Source: Anaerolineales bacterium (lineage in GTDB: Bacteria; Chloroflexota; Anaerolineae; Anaerolineales; E44-bin32). Taken from it: a stretch of DNA of 47,184 nt. The position numbers and the translations under genes are program-made. The stretch is from NCBI GenBank assembly GCA_029210945.1, contig JARGGH010000025.1:1-47184 (forward strand). Direction: 5' to 3'. Below are positions 8,171-16,746 of this stretch, in pieces. Numbering within the stretch: position 1 is the stretch's first letter; every line of letters begins with the position of its first letter. The notes below the pieces were generated by a model. It saw only the letters and a program-made list of their open reading frames with translations, did not search any database and was not told the DNA's origin.

Positions 8171-9553
8171 TTACAATTGCCCCGACTGACCCCAATCTGC
8201 GAGCAGGCGTTGGTACTCGGGATCCTCATAGCGTTCGAGCAGGAACCAGGGTGCGTAATCTGGCAGTGTGTCGCCGCAGATCTGTTTGCTGAGCAGTTCG
8301 CCGCAGGCCGGCGCGGCCATCAACCCATAACCCGAAAGGGCACCGTGAATCCAGGCTCCGGGCACCGGGAGCGGTCCGACAAGCGGGCGATTTTCTTGGG
8401 TTTTGGTGTAGTAGCCGCCGTCAAGATACGGCTTCGGAGGCGCGTCGAAGTAGGCTTCCAGCGCCGGGAGCATCGTCGAGAGACCGCGCAACGCGATATC
8501 CGGATAGGCTTCATCAAAGCTGGGCGGAAACGTGGGCGCGACAGGATCGAGGTGATAGGTCCAGAGGATCAGGACGATCGGGCTATCCAGAGGCCCATCC
8601 GGGCGGGCGTGAACGCCGGCCGGAAAACGATCGAGCAAGAACTGGCTCTCGGGATCCCCGGTGAAGAAATCACGCTCATGCTCGCGCCAGGGAAGGTGCT
8701 GGTCGTCGGACCAGATCAGCAGCGGAGCCTCTCGCGGGAAAATCCCCTTATGATCGTTGATTGAGACTTTTGCATGCAATTCGGCGAAGACCGGTAGCTC
8801 CAGACCGATCATGCGGGCGATAGTGCCGACGAACGGCCCGGCCGCATTCACAAAGTGGCGTGTGCTGATCGAGAGGCGTGATCCTGGGATCTCAACCTCG
8901 ACGCGACCAACGCGTCCTCTCTCAAGCGCCACGTCCTGCACAGTACCTGTGATCAACTCGACCCCGCGCAGTCGGGCCTGCTCGAGCATATACATGCCCA
9001 GTTGCTGCGCGCTGAACCAACCGGCACGACGGGCGTGGATGACCGCTTTCGTCTCGGGGTTGAGATAGGGGAAATGAGTTGAGATCAGCCGGGGATCCAG
9101 GATCAGATCCGCGCCCGTGAGTGGACTTTGATAGCCATCGGGCGACGCGGGGGTGTAGGCGGTCCTACCGGGGCTTCCGTCGTGGATCCGCAGCGGTCCG
9201 GCTCCGTGTTTTTCGGCTTCCTCCCCGTGCGCTCTGTAATCGCTTATGCGTTCGGGATCAGCGGTCGCGAAGAGGTATCCGCGCCGGTTCATCTGGAAGA
9301 CATTTCCGCTCTCATCCGCCAGGTTCTCGAGGATATCGATGCTGCGATTCATCATGCTCACCATCGCGTCCCCGGGTCCCGGCCACCAATTACGGTAACA
9401 CTCGGTTGATTTGTCACTGGTGAGTGATAGCGGTGGACGCTCATCGATCAGCAGCACATCGGAAATGCCCCTGTGGACTGCGAGATGGTAGGCGACCGAG
9501 ATCCCGGCGATCCCGGCACCGCAGATGACGACGTCGGCCGTCTTTGAGGTCAT
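8171..9553 (-). CDS. FAD-dependent amine/amino acid oxidoreductase (DAO family)
   Basis: Flavoprotein of the D-amino acid oxidase/sarcosine dehydrogenase superfamily, expected to oxidise a secondary amine or amino acid. 460 residues. N-terminal Rossmann motif VVICGAGIAGISVAYHL at residues about 8-24, then LLIDERPP for the FAD ribose. The family's STECYRNWW segment is where the cofactor is attached or contacted. FVNAAGPFVG in the middle and the C-terminal PVPGAWIHGALSGYGLMAAP loop are characteristic. Its ATG overlaps the folK stop codon by 4 bases, so it is the last gene of a folB-folK-oxidoreductase operon. That link may hint at demethylation of a sarcosine-like substrate with tetrahydrofolate as acceptor, but this is speculation from context. 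Confidence 0.82.
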   Translation of the reverse strand: MTSKTADVVICGAGIAGISVAYHLAVHRGISDVLLIDERPPLSLTSDKSTECYRNWWPGPGDAMVSMMNRSIDILENLADESGNVFQMNRRGYLFATADPERISDYRAHGEEAEKHGAGPLRIHDGSPGRTAYTPASPDGYQSPLTGADLILDPRLISTHFPYLNPETKAVIHARRAGWFSAQQLGMYMLEQARLRGVELITGTVQDVALERGRVGRVEVEIPGSRLSISTRHFVNAAGPFVGTIARMIGLELPVFAELHAKVSINDHKGIFPREAPLLIWSDDQHLPWREHERDFFTGDPESQFLLDRFPAGVHARPDGPLDSPIVLILWTYHLDPVAPTFPPSFDEAYPDIALRGLSTMLPALEAYFDAPPKPYLDGGYYTKTQENRPLVGPLPVPGAWIHGALSGYGLMAAPACGELLSKQICGDTLPDYAPWFLLERYEDPEYQRLLADWGQSGQL

Positions 9554-10083
9554 GACCCGGCCGCCCCGGTCGGCGAGTTCAATCCCGCTGTCAGGTCGAG
9601 ATCATCGCGCAATGTGAGCAGCGCCGGGTCATGGAGGCGTTCGGCAATGGCACTCAACCGCTCCCCGGTCTGTGGATGGACGAAATCCGGGTCACATTCT
9701 GCCAGGGTCACCGCGAGATGCGGGCGCTGGTAGATCTGCTCATCCGGGATTTGAAGCAATGGATGCCCCAGGATCAAACTCCCATACAAGGCGATGTCCA
9801 TGTCTATTGTCCGGGCGGCGTATTTATCGGCCGTGCGGACGCGATCGAGTTCGGCCTCGATCTGCCGTAAGCGCTCGCGCAGCTCTAGAGGAGATAGCGT
9901 CGTCTCGAACACAATTGCGGCATTGATGTAATCCGGTTGGGGTTCTGCCGCGATCGCACGGCTCTGGTAGGCGTTGGAGACCGCAAGGATACGCCCGAGG
10001 CCTTCGAGTTGAACGATTGCACGCGGCAGATAATGTTCGGGTTGAATATTGGACCCCAGTGCGATGAAGGCTTTCTCAGGCAA
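9550..10083 (-). CDS. folK: 2-amino-4-hydroxy-6-hydroxymethyldihydropteridine pyrophosphokinase (HPPK)
   Basis: Transfers pyrophosphate from ATP to 6-hydroxymethyl-dihydropterin, the step after FolB in folate synthesis. It opens EKAFIALGSNIQPEHYL, the usual (A)(L)GSN start, and has RTIDMDIALYG, the HPPK signature with the magnesium-binding Asp pair, then IPDEQIYQRPHLAVTLAE (family: P...RFVL.PL.EI). Only TTG starts are available. I choose TTG at 10083, which has AGGACGGATC before it and overlaps the folB stop by 8 bases; another TTG at 10104 would overlap by 29. About 177 residues, with a C-terminal tail beyond the usual 160. Folate genes folP and folC are absent from the window. Confidence 0.9.
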   Translation of the reverse strand: MPEKAFIALGSNIQPEHYLPRAIVQLEGLGRILAVSNAYQSRAIAAEPQPDYINAAIVFETTLSPLELRERLRQIEAELDRVRTADKYAARTIDMDIALYGSLILGHPLLQIPDEQIYQRPHLAVTLAECDPDFVHPQTGERLSAIAERLHDPALLTLRDDLDLTAGLNSPTGAAGS

Positions 10084-10444
10084 GATCCGTCCTGGTCCTT
10101 TCAATCTCTACCCCGACAGAACGCGCGAAGCGGAGCGCACCAGGTTTCTCGACCCTCACCCGGGCACGCAACACCCCTTGTGCATCCAGACAAATCTCTG
10201 CGATGCGGGCTGCGAGGTGCTCAACCGTGTAAGGTTCGCCGTTCTCAACCATCTCAATAACCCTCTTCGTGATAGTGCGGTAGTTAATCGTATCCTCAAT
10301 CGCATCCGTCTGCCCTGCCTTCGAAAGATCGCCCGTAAGCGTGATATTGATCAGGATATCCTGGCGTTTCTCACGCTCCCAATCGTTAATGCCAACGATG
10401 CCACGCAGCAACAGGTCTTTGATGAGTATCTGATCCTCAGCCAT
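10076..10444 (-). CDS. folB: Dihydroneopterin aldolase
   Basis: Converts 7,8-dihydroneopterin to 6-hydroxymethyl-dihydropterin and glycolaldehyde. 122 residues, the usual size. It begins DQILIKDLLLRGIVGINDWER, matching the family's (I)-x-(I)-x-GL...G-(hydrophobic)-x-x-E pattern, with NYRTITKRVIEMVE (family: DY..V...I) in the middle and TVEHLAARIAEICL, which contains the catalytic-site Glu and the conserved LA..IA. C-terminal VRVEKPGALRFARSVGVEIER fits the V.V.KP.A......V.VEI.R end. GGAGAG lies before the ATG. First gene of the minus-strand operon; a TACAAT at 10498-10493 may be its -10. The divergent folE supplies the pathway's first step. Confidence 0.92.
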   Translation of the reverse strand: MAEDQILIKDLLLRGIVGINDWEREKRQDILINITLTGDLSKAGQTDAIEDTINYRTITKRVIEMVENGEPYTVEHLAARIAEICLDAQGVLRARVRVEKPGALRFARSVGVEIERTRTDLA

Positions 10445-10572
10445 GGAAGCTCTCCTCGCCGTTGATCATACCGCTCCTTAGATATGATCTCCATTGTACC
10501 CATGACAGGCGGGCAGGCACAGTCTATTTTAAATGAAGGCTGAATTACTGCATCGCCATTGACCTGCTGTGA

Positions 10573-10578
10573 TACTAT
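10573..10578 (+). promoter_or_regulatory. folE: Possible extended -10 promoter of folE
   Basis: TGATACTAT contains TGn followed by TACTAT, an extended -10 pattern, 32 bases before the folE ATG. No good -35 is seen at 17 bases, as is common for extended -10 promoters. Confidence 0.35.
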
Positions 10579-10609
10579 TCCGGGAACGAAAAATTGATCG
10601 GAGGGACAC

Positions 10610-11233
10610 ATGCATGACATTGAAGCTGCTGCTGAATTGCTCGGGGGAGTCGGTGTGGCAAAACCGGAGATTCGCGATGCGATCCGCACCCTGCTGGACG
10701 CCTTTGGTGAGGATGCGTGCCGGGAGGGTTTGGAAAAAACGCCAGATCGGGTCGCGCGTATGTACGATGAGCTGCTGGCCGGGTACCGCGTTGACCCTTA
10801 TGCGTTGATCAATGAGGCTATCTTCGATGTTGATTATCAGGATATGGTCATCGTGCGGGATATCGAGTTCTACAGCATGTGCGAACATCACCTGCTGCCT
10901 TTTCTCGGCCGGGCACATGTAGCTTACATACCCAATGGAAAAGTGATCGGGCTATCAAAGATCCCCAGGATTGTGGATCTGTTTGCGCGTCGTTTGCAGG
11001 TGCAGGAGCGGATGACGCGCCAGATCGCCGATTTTGTAGAGGTGGCCATCCACGCCGAGGGTGTCGCGGTCGTCGTTGAAGGGCTGCACCTCTGCTCGAA
11101 GATCAGGGGCGTTAAAAAGGCGAACGCACGCATGGTCACGAGCACGATGCTGGGCTGCTTCCGCGAGAACGAGACCACGCGTAAAGAATTTCTAGATCAC
11201 ATCGCCCGGGATACTGAGAGCGTCTCGATCTAA
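10610..11233 (+). CDS. folE: GTP cyclohydrolase I
   Basis: Converts GTP to 7,8-dihydroneopterin triphosphate, the entry step of tetrahydrofolate synthesis. 207 residues, typical. The zinc ligands are seen as Cys91 and His94 in MCEHHLLPF and Cys162 in [34 protein letters not shown] is the strongly conserved GLSK.aRiv..fa.RlQvQErlt segment, and [14 protein letters not shown] the N-terminal signature. TVLGC.F at the end appears as [20 protein letters not shown] precedes the ATG. The gene is divergent from folB-folK. It ends 8 bases from the convergent enoyl reductase, with no visible terminator between them. Confidence 0.96.
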   Translation: MHDIEAAAELLGGVGVAKPEIRDAIRTLLDAFGEDACREGLEKTPDRVARMYDELLAGYRVDPYALINEAIFDVDYQDMVIVRDIEFYSMCEHHLLPFLGRAHVAYIPNGKVIGLSKIPRIVDLFARRLQVQERMTRQIADFVEVAIHAEGVAVVVEGLHLCSKIRGVKKANARMVTSTMLGCFRENETTRKEFLDHIARDTESVSI

Positions 11234-11241
11234 CAGAAACG

Positions 11242-12027
11242 TTACTTGATTGTGGGCAGCATAGAATCGGCTGGGAGGTTAAAGCCGCCATCCAGCAGGA
11301 TCGTTTGCCCGCGGATCATCTCGGCTTCTGGCGAACAGAGAAACGTGACCAGGGCCGCGACGTCTTCAGGGGTTACCAGCCGGCCTGCTGGTGTGGCCTC
11401 GATGGCCCGCTGCATGATGCTGCCGTCACTGGTCGCTTCGAAGTGAGCCAGCGCCTCGGTCTCCACCAAGCCGGGCGAAACTGCATTCGCCCGGATCCCC
11501 AGGGGGGCGAATTCGACCGCCAGGTAGCGGGTGAGGCTCTCAAGCGCAGCTTTGCTGGCGCCCACGACAACATATTCTGGAAGGACCCGGAAAGAACCGG
11601 GGCTTGAGATGCTCACGATCGCGCCACCTCCGCGAGCCTGCATGCTCTGAGCGACTTTCTGCGCACCGAATAGCAGCGCCCGGGCGTTAATATTCATCGT
11701 CCACTCCCAGCCTTTTGGACGTTGCTCCATGACCGGTCGATTGTAGCCGGAAGCGGCGTTGCTGATGAATATGTCGATGCCGCCGTACTCTCTGACACCT
11801 TCGTCGATGAGCATGTTTAATTCGTCAAGATCGCCGACATTCGCCCTGACCACTGATGCACGCCGGCCTAGCGCCCGAATCTGCGATGCCGTGTTTTCCG
11901 CAGGTTCACGGTTGCGGAAGAAGTTCAGGATAAGGTCGGCTCCCTGCTCGGCAAAGCGCAATGCGATCGCACGGCCGATGCCTCGTCCCGAACCGGTTAC
12001 AAGCACAACTTTATCTTCAAAACGCAT
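11242..12027 (-). CDS. fabL: SDR-family enoyl-ACP reductase, FabL-like
   Basis: Short-chain dehydrogenase likely reducing the enoyl-ACP double bond with NADPH in fatty acid synthesis. The start ATG at 12027 has GGTGAGG before it and gives 261 residues; a longer frame to 12087 has no such site. N-terminal TGSGRGIGRAIA binds the cofactor. Several segments match, as I remember it, Bacillus subtilis FabL rather than the FabG type: NAASGYNRPVME in place of NNAG, WEWTMNINARALLFGAQ, GGGAIVSISSPGS, VVVGASKAALESLTRYLAVE (catalytic Tyr of YxxxK is replaced by the FabL-type pattern), NAVSPGLVETEAL and EMIRGQTILLDGG. The Tyr in LPEYVVVGASKAA may be the catalytic one. Classification as FabL is by pattern memory, so the generic SDR call is the safe one. 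Confidence 0.78.
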   Translation of the reverse strand: MRFEDKVVLVTGSGRGIGRAIALRFAEQGADLILNFFRNREPAENTASQIRALGRRASVVRANVGDLDELNMLIDEGVREYGGIDIFISNAASGYNRPVMEQRPKGWEWTMNINARALLFGAQKVAQSMQARGGGAIVSISSPGSFRVLPEYVVVGASKAALESLTRYLAVEFAPLGIRANAVSPGLVETEALAHFEATSDGSIMQRAIEATPAGRLVTPEDVAALVTFLCSPEAEMIRGQTILLDGGFNLPADSMLPTIK

Positions 12028-12128
12028 AGCCCTCACCTTCACTATCTCGCCGGGCTGGCAGGCGGCGAAGAGGTTCCCAATGCTCACGCAGAGCAGTTAG
12101 ATGATAGTATATTCGGGAGGACACACGG

Positions 12129-12524
12129 ATGAAAATGCCCTGCGTGGAAGGACGTTTAAGAATGGCATCGCGGCGAAGCCGAGAAGAGCTTGAAGAAGTG
12201 GTCATGCGCGAGTTCGAAATGGCGCGGGAAGCGCGACTGGAGGGCAACGAGGGGCGGGCTCGCGTGTGTGCGCGTCGTGCCGCCGGTTGGGCACTGGAAT
12301 CGATCTACGATCCGGCGCAGGCAGAAGAGCTGCCGGAAGCGAACGCCTACCGTTTTCTAAGCTGGTTTAAGGAACAGGGACATTTCCCGGGGCGGTTAAG
12401 AGCTGCCGCCGATCGATTGACGGCGCGGGTCGCGGAAGACTTCACGCTGCCCTTCGAGCAGGACCCGCTGGACGATGCCGAAATGATCATCAATTGGGTT
12501 CTCGAGGAACACCGTGATGGGTGA
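12129..12524 (+). CDS. Helical protein of unknown function
   Basis: 131 residues (120 if the second ATG at 12162, after AGGACGTTTAAGA, is used). No known family recognised. It is predicted to be almost all helix and is rich in Arg and Glu: EELEEVVMREFEMAREAR, then EGNEGRARVCARRAAGWALE, a pattern seen in HEPN-like helical bundles, though the HEPN Rx4-6H motif is absent. It ends DDAEMIINWVLEEHRDG. The stop overlaps the next gene by 11 bases, and that gene overlaps the esterase, so the three are translated as one tight unit. A role tied to the membrane protein or esterase is possible but nothing in the sequence defines it. Confidence 0.7.
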   Translation: MKMPCVEGRLRMASRRSREELEEVVMREFEMAREARLEGNEGRARVCARRAAGWALESIYDPAQAEELPEANAYRFLSWFKEQGHFPGRLRAAADRLTARVAEDFTLPFEQDPLDDAEMIINWVLEEHRDG

Positions 12525-12759
12525 CGGGTTTTCAGGGCGCGATCTGCGTAAATATGCACGAAATACGACGATCCAGCTCTTCGCCGGGGGGATCCTCTTG
12601 GTGCTCGTCGTCGGCAACTTGTTGATCTGGTGGCTGTATGGACCCGGGGCGGTGCGGATGTCGCTTCTTTGTATGCTCGTCTTCGTTGTGCCGGTGCTGC
12701 TGGCGTTCGGGGGTTTGGCCGTCATGGATTGGATCGTTAAGCGAAACCTGGATGAGTGA
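12514..12759 (+). CDS. Small two-helix membrane protein of unknown function
   Basis: 81 residues. Two membrane segments are clear, at residues about 21-41 (QLFAGGILLVLVVGNLLIWWL) and 48-70 (SLLCMLVFVVPVLLAFGGLAVM), joined by a short loop YGPGAVRM and flanked by basic ends, a helical hairpin. No family recognised. It overlaps the preceding unknown gene by 11 bases and the next gene's ATG by 8 bases, which indicates translational coupling in a three-gene unit. Confidence 0.75.
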   Translation: MMGDGFSGRDLRKYARNTTIQLFAGGILLVLVVGNLLIWWLYGPGAVRMSLLCMLVFVVPVLLAFGGLAVMDWIVKRNLDE

Positions 12760-13408
12760 CCACAAATTCCACGAAGGACCTGCGGGTGGTGTTCCCTATA
12801 TCCTGCGCGAGGGCGATGAAAGCTACCCGCTGCATGTCCTCATGCTGCACGGATGGAGCGGCGATGAACGTGTAATGTGGGTGCTCGAATCTGTCCTTCC
12901 CGAGCAGGCTCCGGTCGCCTCGCTGCGTGGTCGTTTCCCGTTGAATGGGCAGGGATTCCAGTGGACCGACCAGCAAGCCTCGATTCAGACAACCATGCAA
13001 GATTTTTCCGAGGCCATCGACGCAGTTGAAGAAACGATCGCAAAATTAACGGACGAGCACCGCTTCGATCCAGACCGCCTTGTGTTGATGGGTTTCAGTC
13101 AGGGCGCAGCGTTATGTTTCGCGCTGGCGGAGTCGCTGGAGACCCAGCCAAAGGCGGTGGTCGTCCTGGCGGGTTACTACCCTGAGGGTACCCCGGACAA
13201 AATCGCAGAGATTCCTGTTTACTGGGGGCACGGGACCCGAGACGAGCTGGTACCGGTTGAGCGAGCACGCCGGGACGTGGAGAAGCTTGAAAGTGAGGCT
13301 GCGAAAGTTCATTTCTGTGAAACGGATGTGGGTCATAAACTGGGCATTGAATGCACGCGCGGCTTGAAGCGCTGGCTGAAAGCGCTGATAGGGGAGAGTG
13401 GATCATGA
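12752..13408 (+). CDS. Carboxylesterase/phospholipase-type alpha/beta hydrolase
   Basis: Serine hydrolase of the carboxylesterase/phospholipase (LYPLA-like) group, about 218 residues. The nucleophile Ser sits in GFSQGAALCFALAE (GxSxG), preceded by the oxyanion strand LMLHGWSGDE. The acid is Asp in HGTRDELVPVERAR and the His is in TDVGHKLGIE, both in the family's usual order and spacing. I take ATG at 12752, because it overlaps the upstream stop codon and the sequence before it (12638-12751) is the membrane gene in another frame. Expected cytoplasmic, acting on short acyl esters. It ends before the tkt promoter. Confidence 0.85.
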   Translation: MSDHKFHEGPAGGVPYILREGDESYPLHVLMLHGWSGDERVMWVLESVLPEQAPVASLRGRFPLNGQGFQWTDQQASIQTTMQDFSEAIDAVEETIAKLTDEHRFDPDRLVLMGFSQGAALCFALAESLETQPKAVVVLAGYYPEGTPDKIAEIPVYWGHGTRDELVPVERARRDVEKLESEAAKVHFCETDVGHKLGIECTRGLKRWLKALIGESGS

Positions 13409-13470
13409 AAGATTTCTCGCCTTTGGCGCATCTACTGGGTGCAGCAGCATAATGAAGATTTGAGCGCACA

Positions 13471-13479
13471 TGCTATGAT
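13471..13479 (+). promoter_or_regulatory. tkt: Extended -10 promoter of tkt
   Basis: TGC followed by TATGAT (13474-13479) is an extended -10, 80 bases before the tkt ATG. The -35 region is weak. The 150 bases between the esterase and tkt hold no other feature I can support. Confidence 0.5.
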
Positions 13480-13558
13480 TCATTTACGCAAGCTGGCCAT
13501 GATGTAATGAGCATGGTTGTCTAACAAGGTTTGCCTCACAATTCCAAGGGAGAAGAGA

Positions 13559-15571
13559 ATGAGCGAAAACGGCCTTCAAACACGTGCCATCAACACGATC
13601 CGGTTCCTGTCCGCTGACGCGGTCGAAGAAGCCAACTCGGGTCATCCCGGGACGCCGATGGCGTTGGCGCCGATCGCTTACCTGCTATGGACCAAGCATT
13701 TAAAGTACAACCCTCAAGATCCGGCCTGGCCCGATAGGGACCGCTTCATCCTGTCAGCCGGGCACGCCTCGATGCTGCTATATTCGATCTTGCACCTGAC
13801 CGGTTATGATCTGCCGCTTAAGGAGCTCAAGAACTTCCGCCAGCTGGGCAGCATCACACCCGGCCATCCAGAGAATCACCTGACCCCGGGTGTTGAAGTT
13901 ACGACCGGCCCGCTTGGTCAGGGATTTGCGAATGGGGTTGGGATGGCGATCGCTACGGAGCATCTGGCTGCGATCTACAACAAGCCGGATTTTCCGATCG
14001 TGGACCACTGGATTTATGCGATCTGCTCGGATGGCGACTTGATGGAGGGCATCTCTTCGGAGGCAGCCTCGTTGGCCGGGCACCAAAAACTCGGCCGGCT
14101 GATTTACTTCTTTGATGATAACCACATCACGATTGATGGCGATACCGATCTGGCGTTTACCGAAGATCAAGCGGCACGTTTCGAAGCCTACAACTGGCAT
14201 GTTCAGAAAGTCGACGATGTTAACGATCTCGATGCGCTTGATAAGGCGATCGAAAATGCCAAGGTTGATAAACGACCATCACTGATCGTCGTCCGCTCAA
14301 CGATCGGTATCGGTATGCCCACTAAAGCGGGCACCGCGGCGGCACATGGGGAACCGCCAGGAGAAGAGGAGCTTAACGGCGCAAAGGCGAATTTAGGCTG
14401 GCCTATCGAGCCCAGGTTTCTCATCCCGGATGATGTTCGCAAGCATTTTCGAGAAGCGGGAGCGGCGAGCGGGCAGCGGCAATCTGAATGGCAGGATCTC
14501 TTTGATGAGTATGCAGAAACATACCCCGATCTGGCAGCGCAATTCGTGCGCACGTTTGCCGGAGAGCTGCCGGAGGGGCTCGAGCGTAACCTTCCGGATT
14601 TTGAGCCCGACACGAGAGGCATGGCCACCCGCGCTTCTTCGGGAAAGGTGCTGAACGCTATCGCAGCTCACATCCCTGAGTTGATGGGCGGTTCGGCGGA
14701 TCTGACCGGTTCGAACAAGACAGACATCAAGGGTGAGCCGGCGTTCAGCGTCGACAATCGTGCCGCCAGGTATATCCACTACGGTGTGCGCGAACATGGC
14801 ATGGCCGGCATTATGAACGGCATCGCCGCGCATGGCGGCTTGATCCCTTACGGCGGGACTTTTATGATCTTCTCGGACTATCTGAAACCATCCGCGCGAT
14901 TATCGGCACTGATGGGGAAGAGCGTGATCTACGTCCTCACCCACGACTCTATCGGGCTGGGCGAAGATGGACCGACCCACCAGCCCATCGAGCAGCTCGC
15001 AGGGCTCCGGGCGATCCCAAATTTCACGGTCATCCGTCCCGCCGATGCCAACGAGGTTGCCTACGCCTGGTTGGCGGCACTGCAGAACCGAGAGGGACCA
15101 ACGGCACTGGTTCTCACCCGGCAAGCCGTACCTACGCTCGATCGAAACGAATTCGCGCCGGCTGAAGAAAGTCTGAAAGGAGCCTACGTGCTGGTAGAGC
15201 TCGGGGACGGGGATCCGCAGGTTATTCTGATGGCGTCCGGTTCCGAGGTCGGCTTGATCATGCAGGCTGGTAAAGCTCTGGCGGCTGATGGAATTGCCAA
15301 CCGGTTGGTTTCTTTTCCGTCGTGGGAGCTTTTCAAGGCGCAAACCATATCTTATCAGGAGCAAGTGTTCCCGAAAGAAATTCGAGCGCGCGTCGCGGTT
15401 GAAGCGGGCGTCACACAGGGATGGGACCGCTGGGTCGGCGATGGCGGCCGCATCATCGGGCTGGATCGCTTTGGTGAATCAGCGCCTTATGAAGAGGTCT
15501 ATGAGCATCTGGGCATTACGGTAGATGCAGTCGTCAATGCCGCCAAGGAGGCGCTCCGCGCCCTCAGATAG
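13559..15571 (+). CDS. tkt: Transketolase
   Basis: Thiamine-diphosphate enzyme moving two-carbon units between sugar phosphates in the non-oxidative pentose phosphate pathway. ATG at 13559 with AAGGGAGAAGAGA before it gives 670 residues, the usual length; the frame is open to 13517 but that extra part is not conserved. N-terminal [23 protein letters not shown] and [14 protein letters not shown] (ThDP-binding GDG motif) with [10 protein letters not shown] are family hallmarks. [26 protein letters not shown] and [18 protein letters not shown] mark the pyrimidine-binding domain, and the C-terminal domain ends [15 protein letters not shown]. Single gene, followed by a nested inverted repeat that may end transcription. 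Confidence 0.96.
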   Translation: MSENGLQTRAINTIRFLSADAVEEANSGHPGTPMALAPIAYLLWTKHLKYNPQDPAWPDRDRFILSAGHASMLLYSILHLTGYDLPLKELKNFRQLGSITPGHPENHLTPGVEVTTGPLGQGFANGVGMAIATEHLAAIYNKPDFPIVDHWIYAICSDGDLMEGISSEAASLAGHQKLGRLIYFFDDNHITIDGDTDLAFTEDQAARFEAYNWHVQKVDDVNDLDALDKAIENAKVDKRPSLIVVRSTIGIGMPTKAGTAAAHGEPPGEEELNGAKANLGWPIEPRFLIPDDVRKHFREAGAASGQRQSEWQDLFDEYAETYPDLAAQFVRTFAGELPEGLERNLPDFEPDTRGMATRASSGKVLNAIAAHIPELMGGSADLTGSNKTDIKGEPAFSVDNRAARYIHYGVREHGMAGIMNGIAAHGGLIPYGGTFMIFSDYLKPSARLSALMGKSVIYVLTHDSIGLGEDGPTHQPIEQLAGLRAIPNFTVIRPADANEVAYAWLAALQNREGPTALVLTRQAVPTLDRNEFAPAEESLKGAYVLVELGDGDPQVILMASGSEVGLIMQAGKALAADGIANRLVSFPSWELFKAQTISYQEQVFPKEIRARVAVEAGVTQGWDRWVGDGGRIIGLDRFGESAPYEEVYEHLGITVDAVVNAAKEALRALR

Positions 15572-15640
15572 GCCTCCGGATAGGGTTGAAACTCGGGGGC
15601 GTTGAAGAAGATCACCGCGGTGAGCTGCGCCAGCTTTGAA

Positions 15641-15708
15641 AAAATCCCGTGGAGGGCCGCAGGGCGAGTGGTGGATGCATTCGCCCTTCAACCCCTGAAC
15701 GGGATTTT
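15641..15708. terminator. Nested inverted repeat downstream of tkt, probable terminator structure
   Basis: AAAATCCCGT (15641-15650) pairs with ACGGGATTTT (15699-15708), and inside it AGGGCGA (15661-15667) pairs with TCGCCCT (15681-15687). The 68-base structure lies 70 bases after the tkt stop. The A and T runs at its outer ends allow termination on either strand, though four T are short. The 250 bases between tkt and the next gene contain nothing else I can name. Confidence 0.45.
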
Positions 15709-15821
15709 GCCTTCAAGAGCTAAACGCCAGCACTCAGTCCGATATCCGTCGGAGCATGGCGGTGGCGGGGCTCGCATATTGGTGGAAGGATTGATGTGAT
15801 CAGCAGCGGAAGAAACGTCGT

Positions 15822-16583
15822 TTGAATCATCCCGCAAAGCGGATCTGGTTCGGCAGCGAAGAGCCGATTTTCGGAGCCCTCCCGGCTAACGTGCTGGCGA
15901 ATTTCCGGAACCAACGGTCTGAGAACGCCTTGCTCTGGAATACGATCTACAAGATCGCGCAGCCTTCGGTCAGATTGCGATCGTTGCTGTCGGTCCATCC
16001 TTTGTGGGGGACGAAGGGCTCCTTCGAGGAATCTCGAGATGACATTCTGTATCCTTATTTCTGGGGGTTCAACGTCCAGGGAGAGCGCCTGCGGGGTCTG
16101 GACGAAGCGCTGCGTGCGGTGGATGGTCTTGGACCGGGCACCGAGGTGGATCTGATCCTAGTAGGGGATCACCACCTGATCGCGGTGGAGGCCAAGCACA
16201 CCAGCGGGTTTGGCCGCTGTTCGCGCTACCAGCAAGGCCGCTGCCCGGAGATCCACCGGGAAGGAAGCGTTGAGGAGAACTGTCGTTACTGGGAACAGGA
16301 AGAGGCGCAATTGGCGGGTGCGATCCGCATGGGCGATCGACCGGAAGTCCATTCAGAAACGCCTCTCTGCTGGCGGCATTATCAGCTCGGCCGCACGCTG
16401 CTCTTGGGGCAGAGATTGGCGAGACTGCATGAACGGATCTTCGCTCTCTGGGCAATCGTACCTGAGAGAGGCTGGCGGTCGCTTGAGTTGGATTGGTTGG
16501 ATTTTAGTGGTCGTTTGCGGGATTCGGAGACCTGGCGCAGGATGCGGGTGATCACATGGGAGGGCTTGAGCGCGATCGATTGA
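15822..16583 (+). CDS. Hypothetical protein with a PD-(D/E)XK nuclease-like core
   Basis: 253 residues from a TTG start, the only start codon after the last upstream in-frame stop; GGAAG lies 8 bases before it. No named family recognised. A restriction-nuclease-like core is suggested by TEVDLILVGDHHLIAVEAKHT at about residues 106-126: an acidic residue at the end of one strand, then a strand ending E-A-K, as in the D...(E/D)xK metal site. Just after it are clustered cysteines (RCSRYQQGRCPEIH and ENCRYWEQ) that might bind a metal. No methyltransferase, helicase or repeat array is near, so a restriction or CRISPR role has no support here. The fold assignment is inference. Confidence 0.62.
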   Translation: MNHPAKRIWFGSEEPIFGALPANVLANFRNQRSENALLWNTIYKIAQPSVRLRSLLSVHPLWGTKGSFEESRDDILYPYFWGFNVQGERLRGLDEALRAVDGLGPGTEVDLILVGDHHLIAVEAKHTSGFGRCSRYQQGRCPEIHREGSVEENCRYWEQEEAQLAGAIRMGDRPEVHSETPLCWRHYQLGRTLLLGQRLARLHERIFALWAIVPERGWRSLELDWLDFSGRLRDSETWRRMRVITWEGLSAID

Positions 16584-16746
16584 AGCACAGCCACGTGCAG
16601 ATCGGGTATGGAGAGAGGCTCTCCAGCCGGGGAGCGCTCAAATGCTCGATGTTCTTCCGCCGGCTTGGGGCATGTCAAGTTTGGACGATGATCATGCCGG
16701 CTCCGAACCGGTCCCCGAAAGAAGCTTGAACACTCGCGTGGTCTAT

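Noticed and set aside
10445..10609. Folate riboswitch between folB and folE
   Set aside because: No long paired structure is visible; only weak promoter elements were found.
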